The notes under the pieces are model-generated. The model was not told where the DNA came from. It saw only the letters and a list, made by a program, of their open reading frames with translations, and searched no databases. A program made the position numbers and the translations under genes. A DNA stretch of 64,000 nt from Pandoraea fibrosis (GTDB lineage Bacteria > Pseudomonadota > Gammaproteobacteria > Burkholderiales > Burkholderiaceae). The first letter of the stretch is position 1. Each line of letters begins with the position of its first letter. The stretch covers positions 1,550,001-1,614,000 of the forward strand of contig NZ_CP047385.1 of the NCBI RefSeq assembly GCF_000807775.2, given 5' to 3'. Positions 37,021 to 45,987 of this stretch are shown here, piece by piece.

Positions 37021-37851
37021 GTGCTCTTGATCAAAAAACTCCGTCTCGGTCTGCACCTCTCGCGCGGTCTGCTCACTGCGTTGTTGTGCTTCCCGTTTCT
37101 GACCGAGGCGGCGAAGCATCGCCGCATTCGCGCGTGGTCGCAGAAGCTGCTGAAGCTGTGCGGCATGCGTCTGGAAGTCGAGCAACACGCGGCGTTGCCC
37201 GACAGCGGCGTCATGCTTCTGTGCAATCACGTGTCGTGGATCGACATCTTCGCGATCAATGCGTGGCAACCCGTGCGCTTCGTCGCGAAGGCCGAGATTC
37301 GCCATTGGCCGCTGGTCGGTTGGCTGTGCGTGCAGACGCGGACGATTTTCCTGCAACGTGAGCGCCGCGCCGATGCGCGCCGCATCATGCACTACCTGTC
37401 GGATTGTCTGCGTGACGGCGACATCATTACGGTCTTCCCGGAAGGCACGACGACGGATGGCCGTAGCCTGTTGCCGTTTCACGCCAACCTGCTGCAAGCC
37501 CCGGTGAGTACCGGGAAGCCCGTGCAGCCGCTTTGCCTGTTCTACACCGATGCGTCGAGCGGACGCCATACGATGGCCCCGGCTTACATTGGCGAGATGA
37601 GTCTGATCGAGTCCATCGACATGATTCTGCGCGCACCGCCGATGACGGTACGACTGTCGGTCGGCGAGCCGCAATATCCGAGGGATGGGCAGCATCGACG
37701 CGAGTTCGCGCTCGGCGCGCAGAAAGCCGTTGGCGACGCGTTGCAGGCCTTCCTGCCGGAAGTGGTGCTTCCGCAGAGTGGTTCGGTCGGTTCGCGCGAT
37801 GCGGTCTTGGGTGACGAAGAGGGCGATGCCGCACAGGCGGTTCAGGCCTGA
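37021..37851 (+). CDS. plsC: 1-acyl-sn-glycerol-3-phosphate acyltransferase
   Basis: Membrane-associated acyltransferase of 276 aa making phosphatidic acid from lysophosphatidate. The catalytic HX4D motif is in NHVSWID and the substrate motif is FPEGTTTDG. One or two hydrophobic N-terminal segments anchor it. The start appears to be GTG, 12 bases after the stop of the dihydroorotase homologue, so it probably shares the pyr operon transcript. The C-terminal 30 residues are variable. Confidence 0.9.
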   Translation: MLLIKKLRLGLHLSRGLLTALLCFPFLTEAAKHRRIRAWSQKLLKLCGMRLEVEQHAALPDSGVMLLCNHVSWIDIFAINAWQPVRFVAKAEIRHWPLVGWLCVQTRTIFLQRERRADARRIMHYLSDCLRDGDIITVFPEGTTTDGRSLLPFHANLLQAPVSTGKPVQPLCLFYTDASSGRHTMAPAYIGEMSLIESIDMILRAPPMTVRLSVGEPQYPRDGQHRREFALGAQKAVGDALQAFLPEVVLPQSGSVGSRDAVLGDEEGDAAQAVQA

Positions 37852-37867
37852 CGCGAAGTCTGGCGGA

Positions 37868-37902
37868 ACAAAAAACGGCGCGTGAATGCGCCGTTTTTTA
37901 TT
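37868..37902. terminator. Bidirectional terminator
   Basis: AAAAAACGGCGC/GCGCCGTTTTTT around a six-base loop, between convergent plsC and apaH. Confidence 0.93.
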
Positions 37903-37950
37903 TGATCGAGACGTGAGGCACAGACGTGAGCGGATGGGGCAAGTCCCGCC

Positions 37951-38937
37951 TCATTCGCCTTTGCGTTTCGCCGTCTTGTCGGCTTTTGCGGGTTTATCGG
38001 TCTTGTCGAGCTTGCGTGCGCCCTTGCCGATCTTCTCGGCTTTTGCAGCTTTGAAGGCCTCTTCGGCCTTATCGGCCTTCTTCATCTTGGCGCGCTTCTT
38101 GGCGTCGGCCAGCGCAAAAGGATCGCGAATCTGCGGGCAATCGATCTGAATCAGCTCGCGTTCGGCAGGGACGCTGGCGAGCTTCACCGCCGTCAATTTG
38201 CCTCCCCAGACGCAGCCGGTATCGAGTCCGAGGACGTTCTCGCGCATGACCAGACCGAGCGCCGACCAGTGACCGAACACCACGGTGACATCGGCCGTGC
38301 GGCGGCCCGGCGCATCGAACCACGGCTTGAGCTCGGTGGTCGCGGCATCGGCACCTTCCTTGATCTTGAAGTCGATGCGCCCGTCTGCCGTGCAGAAGCG
38401 CATACGGGTCAGCGCGTTGATGGTGAGACGCTGGCGATCCTCGTCGCTCAATCCCTGCTGCCACTGATCGGGCTGATTGCCGAACATGCGCGAAAGGAAC
38501 GTTTTCCAGTCCGGTCCGCGCAATTGTGTCTCTACGTCACGCGCGAGCGTGATGACCTGCGTGGCGTCCCATTGCGGCAGCACGCCCGCGTGCACCATCA
38601 GATGGCCATGCGCGAGGTGTGCAAGCGGCTGATGGCGAACCCAGTCGATGAGGGCGTCGCAGTCGGGGGCGCTGAGAATGTCGTCGATGGTGTCGCTGCC
38701 ATGGGCCTGACGCACCCCTGCGGCCACCGCCAGCAGATGCAAATCGTGATTGCCGAGGATGGCCGTGACGCGATCGCCCAGCGCGATGACCTGACGCAGC
38801 GTGTCGAGCGAACGCGGGCCGCGATTGATGAGATCGCCCGCGAGCCAGAGATCCGCATCCCCGGGCAGGCGTGCGAGCAGTTGTTCAAACGACGTTTGGC
38901 AACCTTGCAGGTCGCCGATGGCATAGATGTCACGCAT
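37951..38937 (-). CDS. apaH: Symmetrical bis(5'-nucleosyl)-tetraphosphatase with Lys/Ala-rich tail
   Basis: Metallophosphoesterase hydrolysing Ap4A to two ADP. Metal motifs are GDLQGC (residues 8-13), GDLINRGPRS, GNHDLHLL and GHWSALG. The core of about 275 residues matches ApaH. It then carries about 50 extra residues rich in Lys, Ala and Asp (KKRAKMKKADKAEE, KTDKPAKADKTAKRKGE), strongly basic and probably disordered. Such tails can bind nucleic acid or polyphosphate; the function here is unknown. It converges on plsC. Confidence 0.94.
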   Translation of the reverse strand: MRDIYAIGDLQGCQTSFEQLLARLPGDADLWLAGDLINRGPRSLDTLRQVIALGDRVTAILGNHDLHLLAVAAGVRQAHGSDTIDDILSAPDCDALIDWVRHQPLAHLAHGHLMVHAGVLPQWDATQVITLARDVETQLRGPDWKTFLSRMFGNQPDQWQQGLSDEDRQRLTINALTRMRFCTADGRIDFKIKEGADAATTELKPWFDAPGRRTADVTVVFGHWSALGLVMRENVLGLDTGCVWGGKLTAVKLASVPAERELIQIDCPQIRDPFALADAKKRAKMKKADKAEEAFKAAKAEKIGKGARKLDKTDKPAKADKTAKRKGE

Positions 38938-39031
38938 CGCGTAGGTGGCGCTGTCTTGTCTTGTTGTCCCGATCCGGGGGATGTTGTGTGCCGTGGCGAC
39001 TCACCTTCGGTGCATCACCCCCCGTGGTCGT

Positions 39032-40123
39032 TCATTTCTTGTAGATCAGCCAGCGTGGTGCTTTGAAGCGCACGATACGGAGGTACAGCCAGACATACGT
39101 CGCCATGAAGGCGATGCAGCACAGCGCTAGCACCAGACTATGTCGCCAGAAAACCGTCGCCGGGATCACTGCCAGCAAGCATAGCAGCCAAAGGTACGGT
39201 GAGGTCAAGGAGTTGCGTTGCGTCAAGGCGCTTGCCGTACGCGCACCGGCGGCCCAGCGCATCAGTCGCTTGTACACGAGCATGTGCAGATGTACGCCAT
39301 CGGGAATGCCGGGCGAGATGCCGCGCACGAAGCGTTTGCGATAGATCGAGAAGCAGACTTCGAACGCCGGGTAAATCACCATGAGGGCCGGATACCACGG
39401 CGAGACCTGCGGGTTGCGCATGACCAGCAACACGGCGATCTCGGCCAGCATGAAGCCAAGGAAATAGGCGCCGCCGTCGCCCAGGAAAATCAGTCCGCCG
39501 GGGAAGTTGAAGATGAAGAAACCGAGAATGGCGCCCACCATGATCATCGACGTGGTGAGCACGACGGGGTCTTGTACCTGGAAGCCGACATAGCCGAGCG
39601 AGGCGAACATGATCATGGTGACCATGGCGGCGAGCCCGTTGAACCCGTCGATGATGTTGACGGCGTTGGCCATGCCGGCAACACATAGCACGGTGAGCGG
39701 TACCGAGACGGCAGCGAGCATCAGCACGCGGTCGGCCACGCCGATATCGATGCGGGTGACATGGATGTCGAGCACGAGCCATGCCAGCAAGGCGGCGAAC
39801 ATGGTGCAGAGGAGGCGGACCGTCGGCGTGACCTTCTTGGTCAAATCCTCGATGAGGCCGGAAAGGAACGCGGGCAGGCCGCAGGCGATGAGCAGCAGAA
39901 TATCGCGCGAGACCTTGGGGTAAGAGACACCCAGCGCCGTCGCGGCGACGAGCAGGCCCATGAGGATGCCGACGCCGCCGATGCGTGGCACCGGGCGCAC
40001 GTGAAACTTCTGCACCCCGGCGACATCGCTATCGCCGGAGAAGCGGGAATGGATGTGCGCGTAGCGCACGATCAGCAGCGTCGCGACAAACGACACGACG
40101 AGGGCGATGGCAAGACTCAGCAT
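39032..40123 (-). CDS. Polyprenyl-phosphate sugar-1-phosphate transferase (WecA/MraY superfamily), copy 1
   Basis: Integral membrane enzyme of 363 aa, about ten helices, that starts a lipid-linked glycan by moving a sugar-1-phosphate (often GlcNAc or GalNAc) to undecaprenyl phosphate. Landmarks are GLIEDLTKK (Mg2+ site region), NIIDGFNGLAAM, FLGDGGAYFLGF, and the cytoplasmic HLHMLVYKR near residue 285. It is last gene of the leftward glycan operon. By eye it is at least two-thirds identical to the next copy. The exact sugar cannot be read from sequence. Confidence 0.9.
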   Translation of the reverse strand: MLSLAIALVVSFVATLLIVRYAHIHSRFSGDSDVAGVQKFHVRPVPRIGGVGILMGLLVAATALGVSYPKVSRDILLLIACGLPAFLSGLIEDLTKKVTPTVRLLCTMFAALLAWLVLDIHVTRIDIGVADRVLMLAAVSVPLTVLCVAGMANAVNIIDGFNGLAAMVTMIMFASLGYVGFQVQDPVVLTTSMIMVGAILGFFIFNFPGGLIFLGDGGAYFLGFMLAEIAVLLVMRNPQVSPWYPALMVIYPAFEVCFSIYRKRFVRGISPGIPDGVHLHMLVYKRLMRWAAGARTASALTQRNSLTSPYLWLLCLLAVIPATVFWRHSLVLALCCIAFMATYVWLYLRIVRFKAPRWLIYKK

Positions 40124-40178
40124 GATGCAGTGCGATAGTCGGTGATGCGGCTATCGGGAAGAGGACACGGAGAATGTC

Positions 40179-41276
40179 TTACTTTTTCTTAAAAATGATC
40201 CAACGCGGCGAGCGGAACCGTACGATTCGCTGATACAGCCAGACGTACACCACGATGAACACGAGACAACACGCAGCGAGCAAGCCGCTGTGCCGCCAGA
40301 AGATGGTCGCCGGGACCACCGCCGACAGACAAAGTACCCACAGATACGGTGACGTCATCGAATTGCGTCGGGCAAGTTGCGCGGCAACTTTTGAGCCAAC
40401 CGCCCAGCGCAAGACGCGCTTGTAGATGAGCATATGCAGGTGCACGCCATCGGGCATGCTCGGGGAGACGCCTCGCACAAAGCGTCGCCGGTAGATCGAA
40501 AAGCAGACTTCGAAAATCGGGTAAATCAGCATGAGTGCCGGATACCAGGGAGAGACCATCGGGTTTCGCATCACCAGCAATATGGCAAGTTCTGCGAGCA
40601 TGAACCCAATGAAATAGGCGCCGCCATCTCCCAGGAAAATCAGACCGTTCGGATAATTCAGAATGAAAAAACCGAGAACGGCGCCGATCATAATCATTGA
40701 CGCAGAAAGCACGATGCTATCGCCGACTTGAAACGCGACGTAACCGAGCGAGGCGAACATGAAAATGCTGACCATCGCGGCAAGGCCATTGAAGCCATCG
40801 ATGATATTGATCGCATTGGTCATGGCTGCCGTGCAGACAACGGTCAGCGCAACCGAGATCAATGGAATCGTGAGAAGACTATCAATCGGTGCAATATCAA
40901 TTCGATTGATATGAATGCCCAGAACCCAATAGGCAATGAGTGACGACACCATCGCGCACAACAAACGAGTGCGCGGCGAAACGCGTTTGGTGATGTCTTC
41001 GATGAAGCCCCCCAGAAACACGGGAGCGGCGCAGGCGGTGAGCAGCAGGGTTTCATCGAGTCGTCCGCCGCGGTAATAGAACGTCGCAAACGTCGCTGCA
41101 ACGAGCAAGCCGAGCATAATGCCCAGCCCACCAATTCGCGGCACAGGGTGGGCGTGAACCTTCTGAACCCCCTTCGTATCGCTATCGCTGGAAAAATGCG
41201 CGTGTACGTGGGCATACCGCACAATAAGCAGCGTAGTGATAAATGAAACCAGCAATGCCAATGTCAGGCTCAGCAT
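40179..41276 (-). CDS. Polyprenyl-phosphate sugar-1-phosphate transferase, copy 2
   Basis: Tandem paralogue (365 aa) of the neighbouring transferase, with every family motif intact: GFIEDITKR, NIIDGFNGLAAM, FLGDGGAYFIGF, HLHMLIYKR. Codon third positions are clearly richer in A/T than in copy 1 and in the rest of the window (many ATT, AAT, ATC alternations in the middle third). That suggests a horizontally acquired copy or a relaxed gene, not a fresh duplication. Ribosome site weak. 55 bases separate the two copies. Both look functional. Confidence 0.9.
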   Translation of the reverse strand: MLSLTLALLVSFITTLLIVRYAHVHAHFSSDSDTKGVQKVHAHPVPRIGGLGIMLGLLVAATFATFYYRGGRLDETLLLTACAAPVFLGGFIEDITKRVSPRTRLLCAMVSSLIAYWVLGIHINRIDIAPIDSLLTIPLISVALTVVCTAAMTNAINIIDGFNGLAAMVSIFMFASLGYVAFQVGDSIVLSASMIMIGAVLGFFILNYPNGLIFLGDGGAYFIGFMLAELAILLVMRNPMVSPWYPALMLIYPIFEVCFSIYRRRFVRGVSPSMPDGVHLHMLIYKRVLRWAVGSKVAAQLARRNSMTSPYLWVLCLSAVVPATIFWRHSGLLAACCLVFIVVYVWLYQRIVRFRSPRWIIFKKK

Positions 41277-41341
41277 AGTACGGACAAGTTAATCGCGTTG
41301 CTTAGTTCTTATTTGCGATTGATGTGCACGCCAAATCCCGG

Positions 41342-42484
41342 TTAAACGTGGGTCGGATGTCGCGGGGCCCTCCTATTGACCTCGCCAAGTATTCTGAAAT
41401 ACTCGGCAATCACCAATCGCTCGTCGAAATTGTGCGCTACTTTAGCACGCCCGGCCTGCCCGACCGCCGCAAGATCACGGGTTGACATGCCCGCGGTTTG
41501 CGTCATTTGTGCGGCCAATGCGGTCGAGTCCTGTACCGGCACGACCCATCCTGTCACACCCTCGGTCACCACCTCACGGCATCCATGAACATCGGAGGTG
41601 ATGACCGGGCGTCCCATGGCACTCGCCTCCAGCAGCGTTCGAGAGAGGCCTTCCCGGTAAGATGGCAGCACGATGCAGTGCGCTTGTGCGATGAAAGGGC
41701 GGACTTCCTGCGTCACGCCCAGGTACTCGACGAGACCCTCCCGCTCCCATGCCGCGACCTGTTCTCGTGAAATTGCCGTCGGATTCTCTACGTCGGCGGG
41801 TCCCAGCAACTGGCATCGAACGTGCGGCATCGTTGCCTTGAGCGCCCGCGCGGCTTCCACAAATTCCAGGACGCCCTTGTCTCGCAACAGCCGCGCGATC
41901 AGCAGAAATCGGAACGAACTGTCGTTTTCCGGCCACGGGGCGAGGGCGAAGTGATCGAGATTGATGCCCTCGCCGGGAAGCAGGCGTGCCTTGCGCATAT
42001 CGACCAGCCCGCCCCGGACCATGGCGTCGAAGTCCGACTCGTTGAGCAGCCAGTTCTCCAAGGTGTGCCGGAACGCATACCGGTACAGCAGGCGAACGAT
42101 GTGCGTAATGAACGACTTGTTGATGAAGACGGTGCCCAGGCCGGTCGTGATGGATACCGACGGAACGCCGGCCCAACGCGCTGCCACGGCGCCGTAGATG
42201 TTTGGCTTGATCGTGTAATGGAAACAGACGGCTGGACGAATTCGCCGGTACAGGCGGTACAGGCGCATCGTCAGGGCGATGTCCTGAAGCGGATTCTGGC
42301 CTTTCGACGCCATCGGCATGATGTGCACCGTGCACCCCATGTCGCGCAGCAGGGGCGAGTAGTCGTCGTCCGGGGCGACGACATGGACCGGGTGTCCGTC
42401 GGCGAGCAATGCGCGAATCGGACCGCCACGAAAGTTGTGGATCGACCAGAAGGAGTTCGAGCAGAAAAGAACGGGTGCTTGCAT
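41342..42484 (-). CDS. GT4 glycosyltransferase, PglA-like
   Basis: Cytoplasmic or membrane-surface transferase of 380 aa with a GT-B fold. The N-terminal half shows HYTIKPNIYGAVAARWAGVPSVSITTGLGTVF split over residues about 85-120, a pattern of HexNAc transferases such as PglA. The C-terminal donor site has LPSYREGLSRTLLEASAMGRPVI with the catalytic Glu-x7-Glu. The ATG sits 5 bases behind the upstream gene's stop. A longer upstream frame is a shadow of that gene. The donor and acceptor sugar are unproven. Confidence 0.9.
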   Translation of the reverse strand: MQAPVLFCSNSFWSIHNFRGGPIRALLADGHPVHVVAPDDDYSPLLRDMGCTVHIMPMASKGQNPLQDIALTMRLYRLYRRIRPAVCFHYTIKPNIYGAVAARWAGVPSVSITTGLGTVFINKSFITHIVRLLYRYAFRHTLENWLLNESDFDAMVRGGLVDMRKARLLPGEGINLDHFALAPWPENDSSFRFLLIARLLRDKGVLEFVEAARALKATMPHVRCQLLGPADVENPTAISREQVAAWEREGLVEYLGVTQEVRPFIAQAHCIVLPSYREGLSRTLLEASAMGRPVITSDVHGCREVVTEGVTGWVVPVQDSTALAAQMTQTAGMSTRDLAAVGQAGRAKVAHNFDERLVIAEYFRILGEVNRRAPRHPTHV

Positions 42485-42489
42485 GAGTT

Positions 42490-43641
42490 TCAGTGGGTTA
42501 CGGCTCGCGCCGCAGCCAATTGGGCATAGGTCTCGAGCCAACGCGTCACGACGGCGTCGAGAGAATAATGGGCGACGATGCGTTCGCGATTGGCTGCGCC
42601 GGTGGCGTGGCGCACGCTCGCGTCGGCGCGCAGTTGTCGAATCAGGGCCTCGCCCAGCGTCCGCGAATCGCCCACGGGTACCAGGGCATTGCCGGGCACA
42701 TCGCCGATCAGTTCGCGCACGCCCCCGCAATCGGTCGACACCACGGGCAAGCCACTGGCCATCGCCTCGCCGATCACGAGCGGTAATCCTTCCCACGCAG
42801 ACGACATCACGTAGACGTCCGCCGCGCACATCCACTGCGCAATGTCGTTGCGACGCCCGAGCAATGTGATGGCGCCACCCAGCCCACGGGCATCGACATG
42901 TGCCTGAATCGCGGCGCGAAGCGGACCGTCGCCTGCGATGAACAAGTGGGCTTCGGGCCATTCGTGGTGGACGTGCGAGAACGCGTCGACCAGCGTCGGA
43001 TAGTCCTTTGCCTCGACCATCCGTCCAGCGGCGAAGACGATGGGCCTGTCGCCGGACGGCCCGTCGGACGACCCGGATTCGCGCGTCCGAGCGGCGGCTC
43101 GCCACTGCATTCGTGCTTGTACGTCGGGCCGGTAACGCGTTGTGTCGATGCCGTTCGGCACACTCGCGATACGGGCGGCGGGCGCGGCGCGTTGCGCGAC
43201 GAATGCCGCGACGGCATCGTCGCTGACGTTGGTCGTCAGGTCCGTCCACCGATCGGTCAGCCGGTAGGCCAGCATCCGCAGATGCCCGCCTTCGTGACGG
43301 CTGTGAGCGCTCGTCACCAGCACCGGCATGCGCACAAACCAGCGCGCCACGCGCGCGAGCAGATTGGCATGCACCATGTGGGCGTGCACAACGTCCGGCC
43401 GCCAGGCACGCAGATGTGAAACGAGCCGCCGCAGCGCACACGCAAGCGACCACGGTGTCTTGCTCGCTTTCAGTTCGACGAGTGTGAGTTGCGGCGATTC
43501 CGGTAAGTCGATCGCGCAGTGTCCGGTCAACGAGATCAGGTTGACGTCATGGCCGCGCGCGAGGAACCCCCGGGCGAGATCGGCCACCTGAGTCTCGGCG
43601 CCCCCCAGTTGGAGCCCGGTGACGAACAGGACAATCCTCAT
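42490..43641 (-). CDS. GT4 glycosyltransferase
   Basis: Glycosyltransferase of 383 aa. The N-terminal acceptor domain begins MRIVLFVTGLQLGGAETQ with VVHAHMVHANLLAR, and the C-terminal donor domain shows AGDGPLRAAI and SSAWEGLPLVIGEAMASGLPVV. It overlaps the stop of the upstream transferase by four bases, so translation is coupled. An upstream GTG/ATG extension exists inside the neighbour but gives no family-like residues. Confidence 0.9.
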   Translation of the reverse strand: MRIVLFVTGLQLGGAETQVADLARGFLARGHDVNLISLTGHCAIDLPESPQLTLVELKASKTPWSLACALRRLVSHLRAWRPDVVHAHMVHANLLARVARWFVRMPVLVTSAHSRHEGGHLRMLAYRLTDRWTDLTTNVSDDAVAAFVAQRAAPAARIASVPNGIDTTRYRPDVQARMQWRAAARTRESGSSDGPSGDRPIVFAAGRMVEAKDYPTLVDAFSHVHHEWPEAHLFIAGDGPLRAAIQAHVDARGLGGAITLLGRRNDIAQWMCAADVYVMSSAWEGLPLVIGEAMASGLPVVSTDCGGVRELIGDVPGNALVPVGDSRTLGEALIRQLRADASVRHATGAANRERIVAHYSLDAVVTRWLETYAQLAAARAVTH

Positions 43642-44765
43642 TGCGTCTCCTCCGTTGCCGAAGTCCCGACATGCCAGAGCGTTTCCCATCGCGCTGCGAT
43701 GGCCTCGGGCCGGAAATCCTGCGCATGGGCGTAGCCGGCCAATCCGAGCTTGCGGCGCAGCGAGGCGTCGCCGATCAGGCGAGACAGCGCGCCAGCCAGT
43801 GCGGCGATGTCGCCGTCGTGCACGACGAGGCTGTCGATTTCATCGTTCAGAAGGGTTCGCGGGCCAGCGTCGGCAGCATAAGCCACTACGGGAACCGCAT
43901 ACGCCTTCGCTTCGATCAGCACCAGCCCAAAGCTCTCACGACGCGATGGCAGGCAGTAGATCGCTGCCCGCGCGTAGTTCTGCGCGATATCCGCGACGGC
44001 GGGCAGCACCTCGACACTGTCGCCAACCCCTGCGTCGCGCGCTTGCGCATGCAGGGCATCGCGCAACGCCCCGTCGCCCACGATGCGCACATGCCAACCG
44101 GGCGCGTGGTGGGCGATGCGTGACCATGCGTCGATCAGCCGGTCGAAGCCTTTCTCCGGAACGAGACGTCCGACGGCCAGCACGCAGCGATCGTCGTCAT
44201 GCGCCGGCGGCGTATCGGGAATCGCGATGCCGAGTGGATTGGGCAGCGTGACAAATTGTGCGCGTGCATTCGGATGATGTTGCTGCCAGGCGGCGCGATC
44301 GGCATCGGTCAGCACCACGACGGCGTCGTACCTGCATGCCGCCAGCGCCCGCGCCCAGCGACGTGCTCGCCGGCCCAGGTCGCTGGCATATGTGCTGTGC
44401 TCCCAGGCGATGCGTCGCAGCGGCAAACCCAGCGTAGCGGGCACCGTGTAGAGGGCAAGCATCGGATCGACATCGATCATCACGTCGATGGCGTGCTGAC
44501 GCACATAACGCCGTACCTGCTGCACGATGGACAAATAATGATGTTTGAACGGCACGCGCTCGGCGAACATCGCGTGATGCACGACTTCCGGCGTTAGTGG
44601 GAAGACGGGCGTATGTCCCCACAGCGAGAGCACATGCACGCGATGTCCGCGCGCGGCGAGCGCATTGGCCAGCGTGGCCGTCGCACGCTCGGCGCCGGCG
44701 AAGGCGGCAAGGGTGCCTGTGAAGAGGCAGACGGTGCGCGGTGCGGTGGTGTGCGGCAATGTCAT
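43638..44765 (-). CDS. GT4 glycosyltransferase
   Basis: Glycosyltransferase of 375 aa. The start FTGTLAAFAGAERATATLANALAARGH is the GAER/GGAER-type acceptor motif. The donor domain has VGRLVPEKGFDRLIDAW, VGDGALRDAL and LPSRRESFGLVLIEAKAYAVPVV. It is the second gene of the operon, four bases behind the flippase. Resembles PglH/AmsD-type transferases that add HexNAc or Gal. Which linkage it makes is not predictable. Confidence 0.9.
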   Translation of the reverse strand: MTLPHTTAPRTVCLFTGTLAAFAGAERATATLANALAARGHRVHVLSLWGHTPVFPLTPEVVHHAMFAERVPFKHHYLSIVQQVRRYVRQHAIDVMIDVDPMLALYTVPATLGLPLRRIAWEHSTYASDLGRRARRWARALAACRYDAVVVLTDADRAAWQQHHPNARAQFVTLPNPLGIAIPDTPPAHDDDRCVLAVGRLVPEKGFDRLIDAWSRIAHHAPGWHVRIVGDGALRDALHAQARDAGVGDSVEVLPAVADIAQNYARAAIYCLPSRRESFGLVLIEAKAYAVPVVAYAADAGPRTLLNDEIDSLVVHDGDIAALAGALSRLIGDASLRRKLGLAGYAHAQDFRPEAIAARWETLWHVGTSATEETQ

Positions 44766-44769
44766 CGCG

Positions 44770-45987
44770 TCAGTCTCGTCGGAGCAGCCAGACGCCAAGC
44801 ACCAGCGCGGCCGCGTAGCCAGCGCCGAAGCCAAGCGCCCCGGCAAGCGCGCCGAGTTGAGGCGCGAGCCCACTTACGACGACGAAGGCCACCACGGCAG
44901 CGCATAGCCATTTCGCAATGACCCAACGTCCGGCGCCGCGGCGAATCAACGTCAGGTTCAGGGCGGCATCGGCAAACACGAGAATGCCCATGAGGGCCGA
45001 GACACGCAAAATCTGCGCCGACTCTGCGAATCCTGCGCCGTAAATCAGATGCACGATCCAGGGCGCGAGCAGCGCAATGGGCACTGCCAGACTCGCACCG
45101 GCGGCCACCATCAGCCACACGGCTCGCACGGTGTTGCGCGTCGCGGTGGCGTTGTCCGCCGTCTGGAAGATCAGTTGCGGGGCCAGCGAATTCGCGATGA
45201 TCGGCGCGACGAGCACGAAGTTTTCCGTGATTTGCATGGCGGCGGCATACGCGCCCAGTTCGGAGAGTGGAATGAGCGGTTTGAGTACGAGCTGATCGAC
45301 GCGCTTGAAAAGAATCATGAGCATCAACCCGCCCCAGAACGTCATGCCACTTGCGAGCAGATCGAACAGCAGTTTGCGTTGCCAGATCACCGGCGTACTC
45401 GGCGAATGTTTCAGGTAGTAGCGCAGGAGCAGCACGGCGGCCACGATGGCCTCGATGGCGTAGACGACCGCAAACGCGGCAACGCTGGCATGCGTGGCGA
45501 ACAACACGGCCACGAGCGCGAGCTTTACCCCCAGACCGCACAGATTGGCGGTCACGCTCGGGCGGTTGAACGTGCGGGCTTGCAGCCACGCGATCACGAT
45601 GCCGAACGGCTCGCGGAACCAGAGCGCCACGCCGAGCCACAACGCGACAGCTACCAGATCGGATTCCGCGAAACCGACGATATAGACGGCGAGAATCGTA
45701 TAAGCGACAGCGGCGGCGGCCAGACGCAACACGAAGGCGTGCGCGATCACCGTGCGTTGATCGGCTTCGGTCTTGCCGACCAGGCGCGGCACCACGACCT
45801 CGCTGCCACACAGCAGCGTGAGCGAGGCGGCGAGGAACACAAGGGATTGTGCGTACTGAAACAGGCCGAACTGTGCGGCGCCGAGACTACGGGCAAGAAG
45901 GCCGGAGACTGCAATGCCGCCGACGATCTGCGCGCCGCGCTCGGTCAGCATCCAGAGAATGTTGCGAATGATGGTGCGATAGGGCAT
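44770..45987 (-). CDS. Wzx-type lipid-linked oligosaccharide flippase
   Basis: Polytopic membrane protein of 405 aa (MATE/PST fold, about twelve helices) predicted to flip an undecaprenyl-linked glycan to the periplasm. N-terminal RNILWMLTERGAQIVGGIAVSG and ARSLGAAQFGLFQYAQSLVFL are typical of the RfbX/Wzx family. It is first gene of the leftward glycan operon. A GTG-initiated longer frame runs back across the leader hairpin and is unlikely. No Wzy-type polymerase accompanies it, so the exported glycan is probably short. Confidence 0.9.
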   Translation of the reverse strand: MPYRTIIRNILWMLTERGAQIVGGIAVSGLLARSLGAAQFGLFQYAQSLVFLAASLTLLCGSEVVVPRLVGKTEADQRTVIAHAFVLRLAAAAVAYTILAVYIVGFAESDLVAVALWLGVALWFREPFGIVIAWLQARTFNRPSVTANLCGLGVKLALVAVLFATHASVAAFAVVYAIEAIVAAVLLLRYYLKHSPSTPVIWQRKLLFDLLASGMTFWGGLMLMILFKRVDQLVLKPLIPLSELGAYAAAMQITENFVLVAPIIANSLAPQLIFQTADNATATRNTVRAVWLMVAAGASLAVPIALLAPWIVHLIYGAGFAESAQILRVSALMGILVFADAALNLTLIRRGAGRWVIAKWLCAAVVAFVVVSGLAPQLGALAGALGFGAGYAAALVLGVWLLRRD

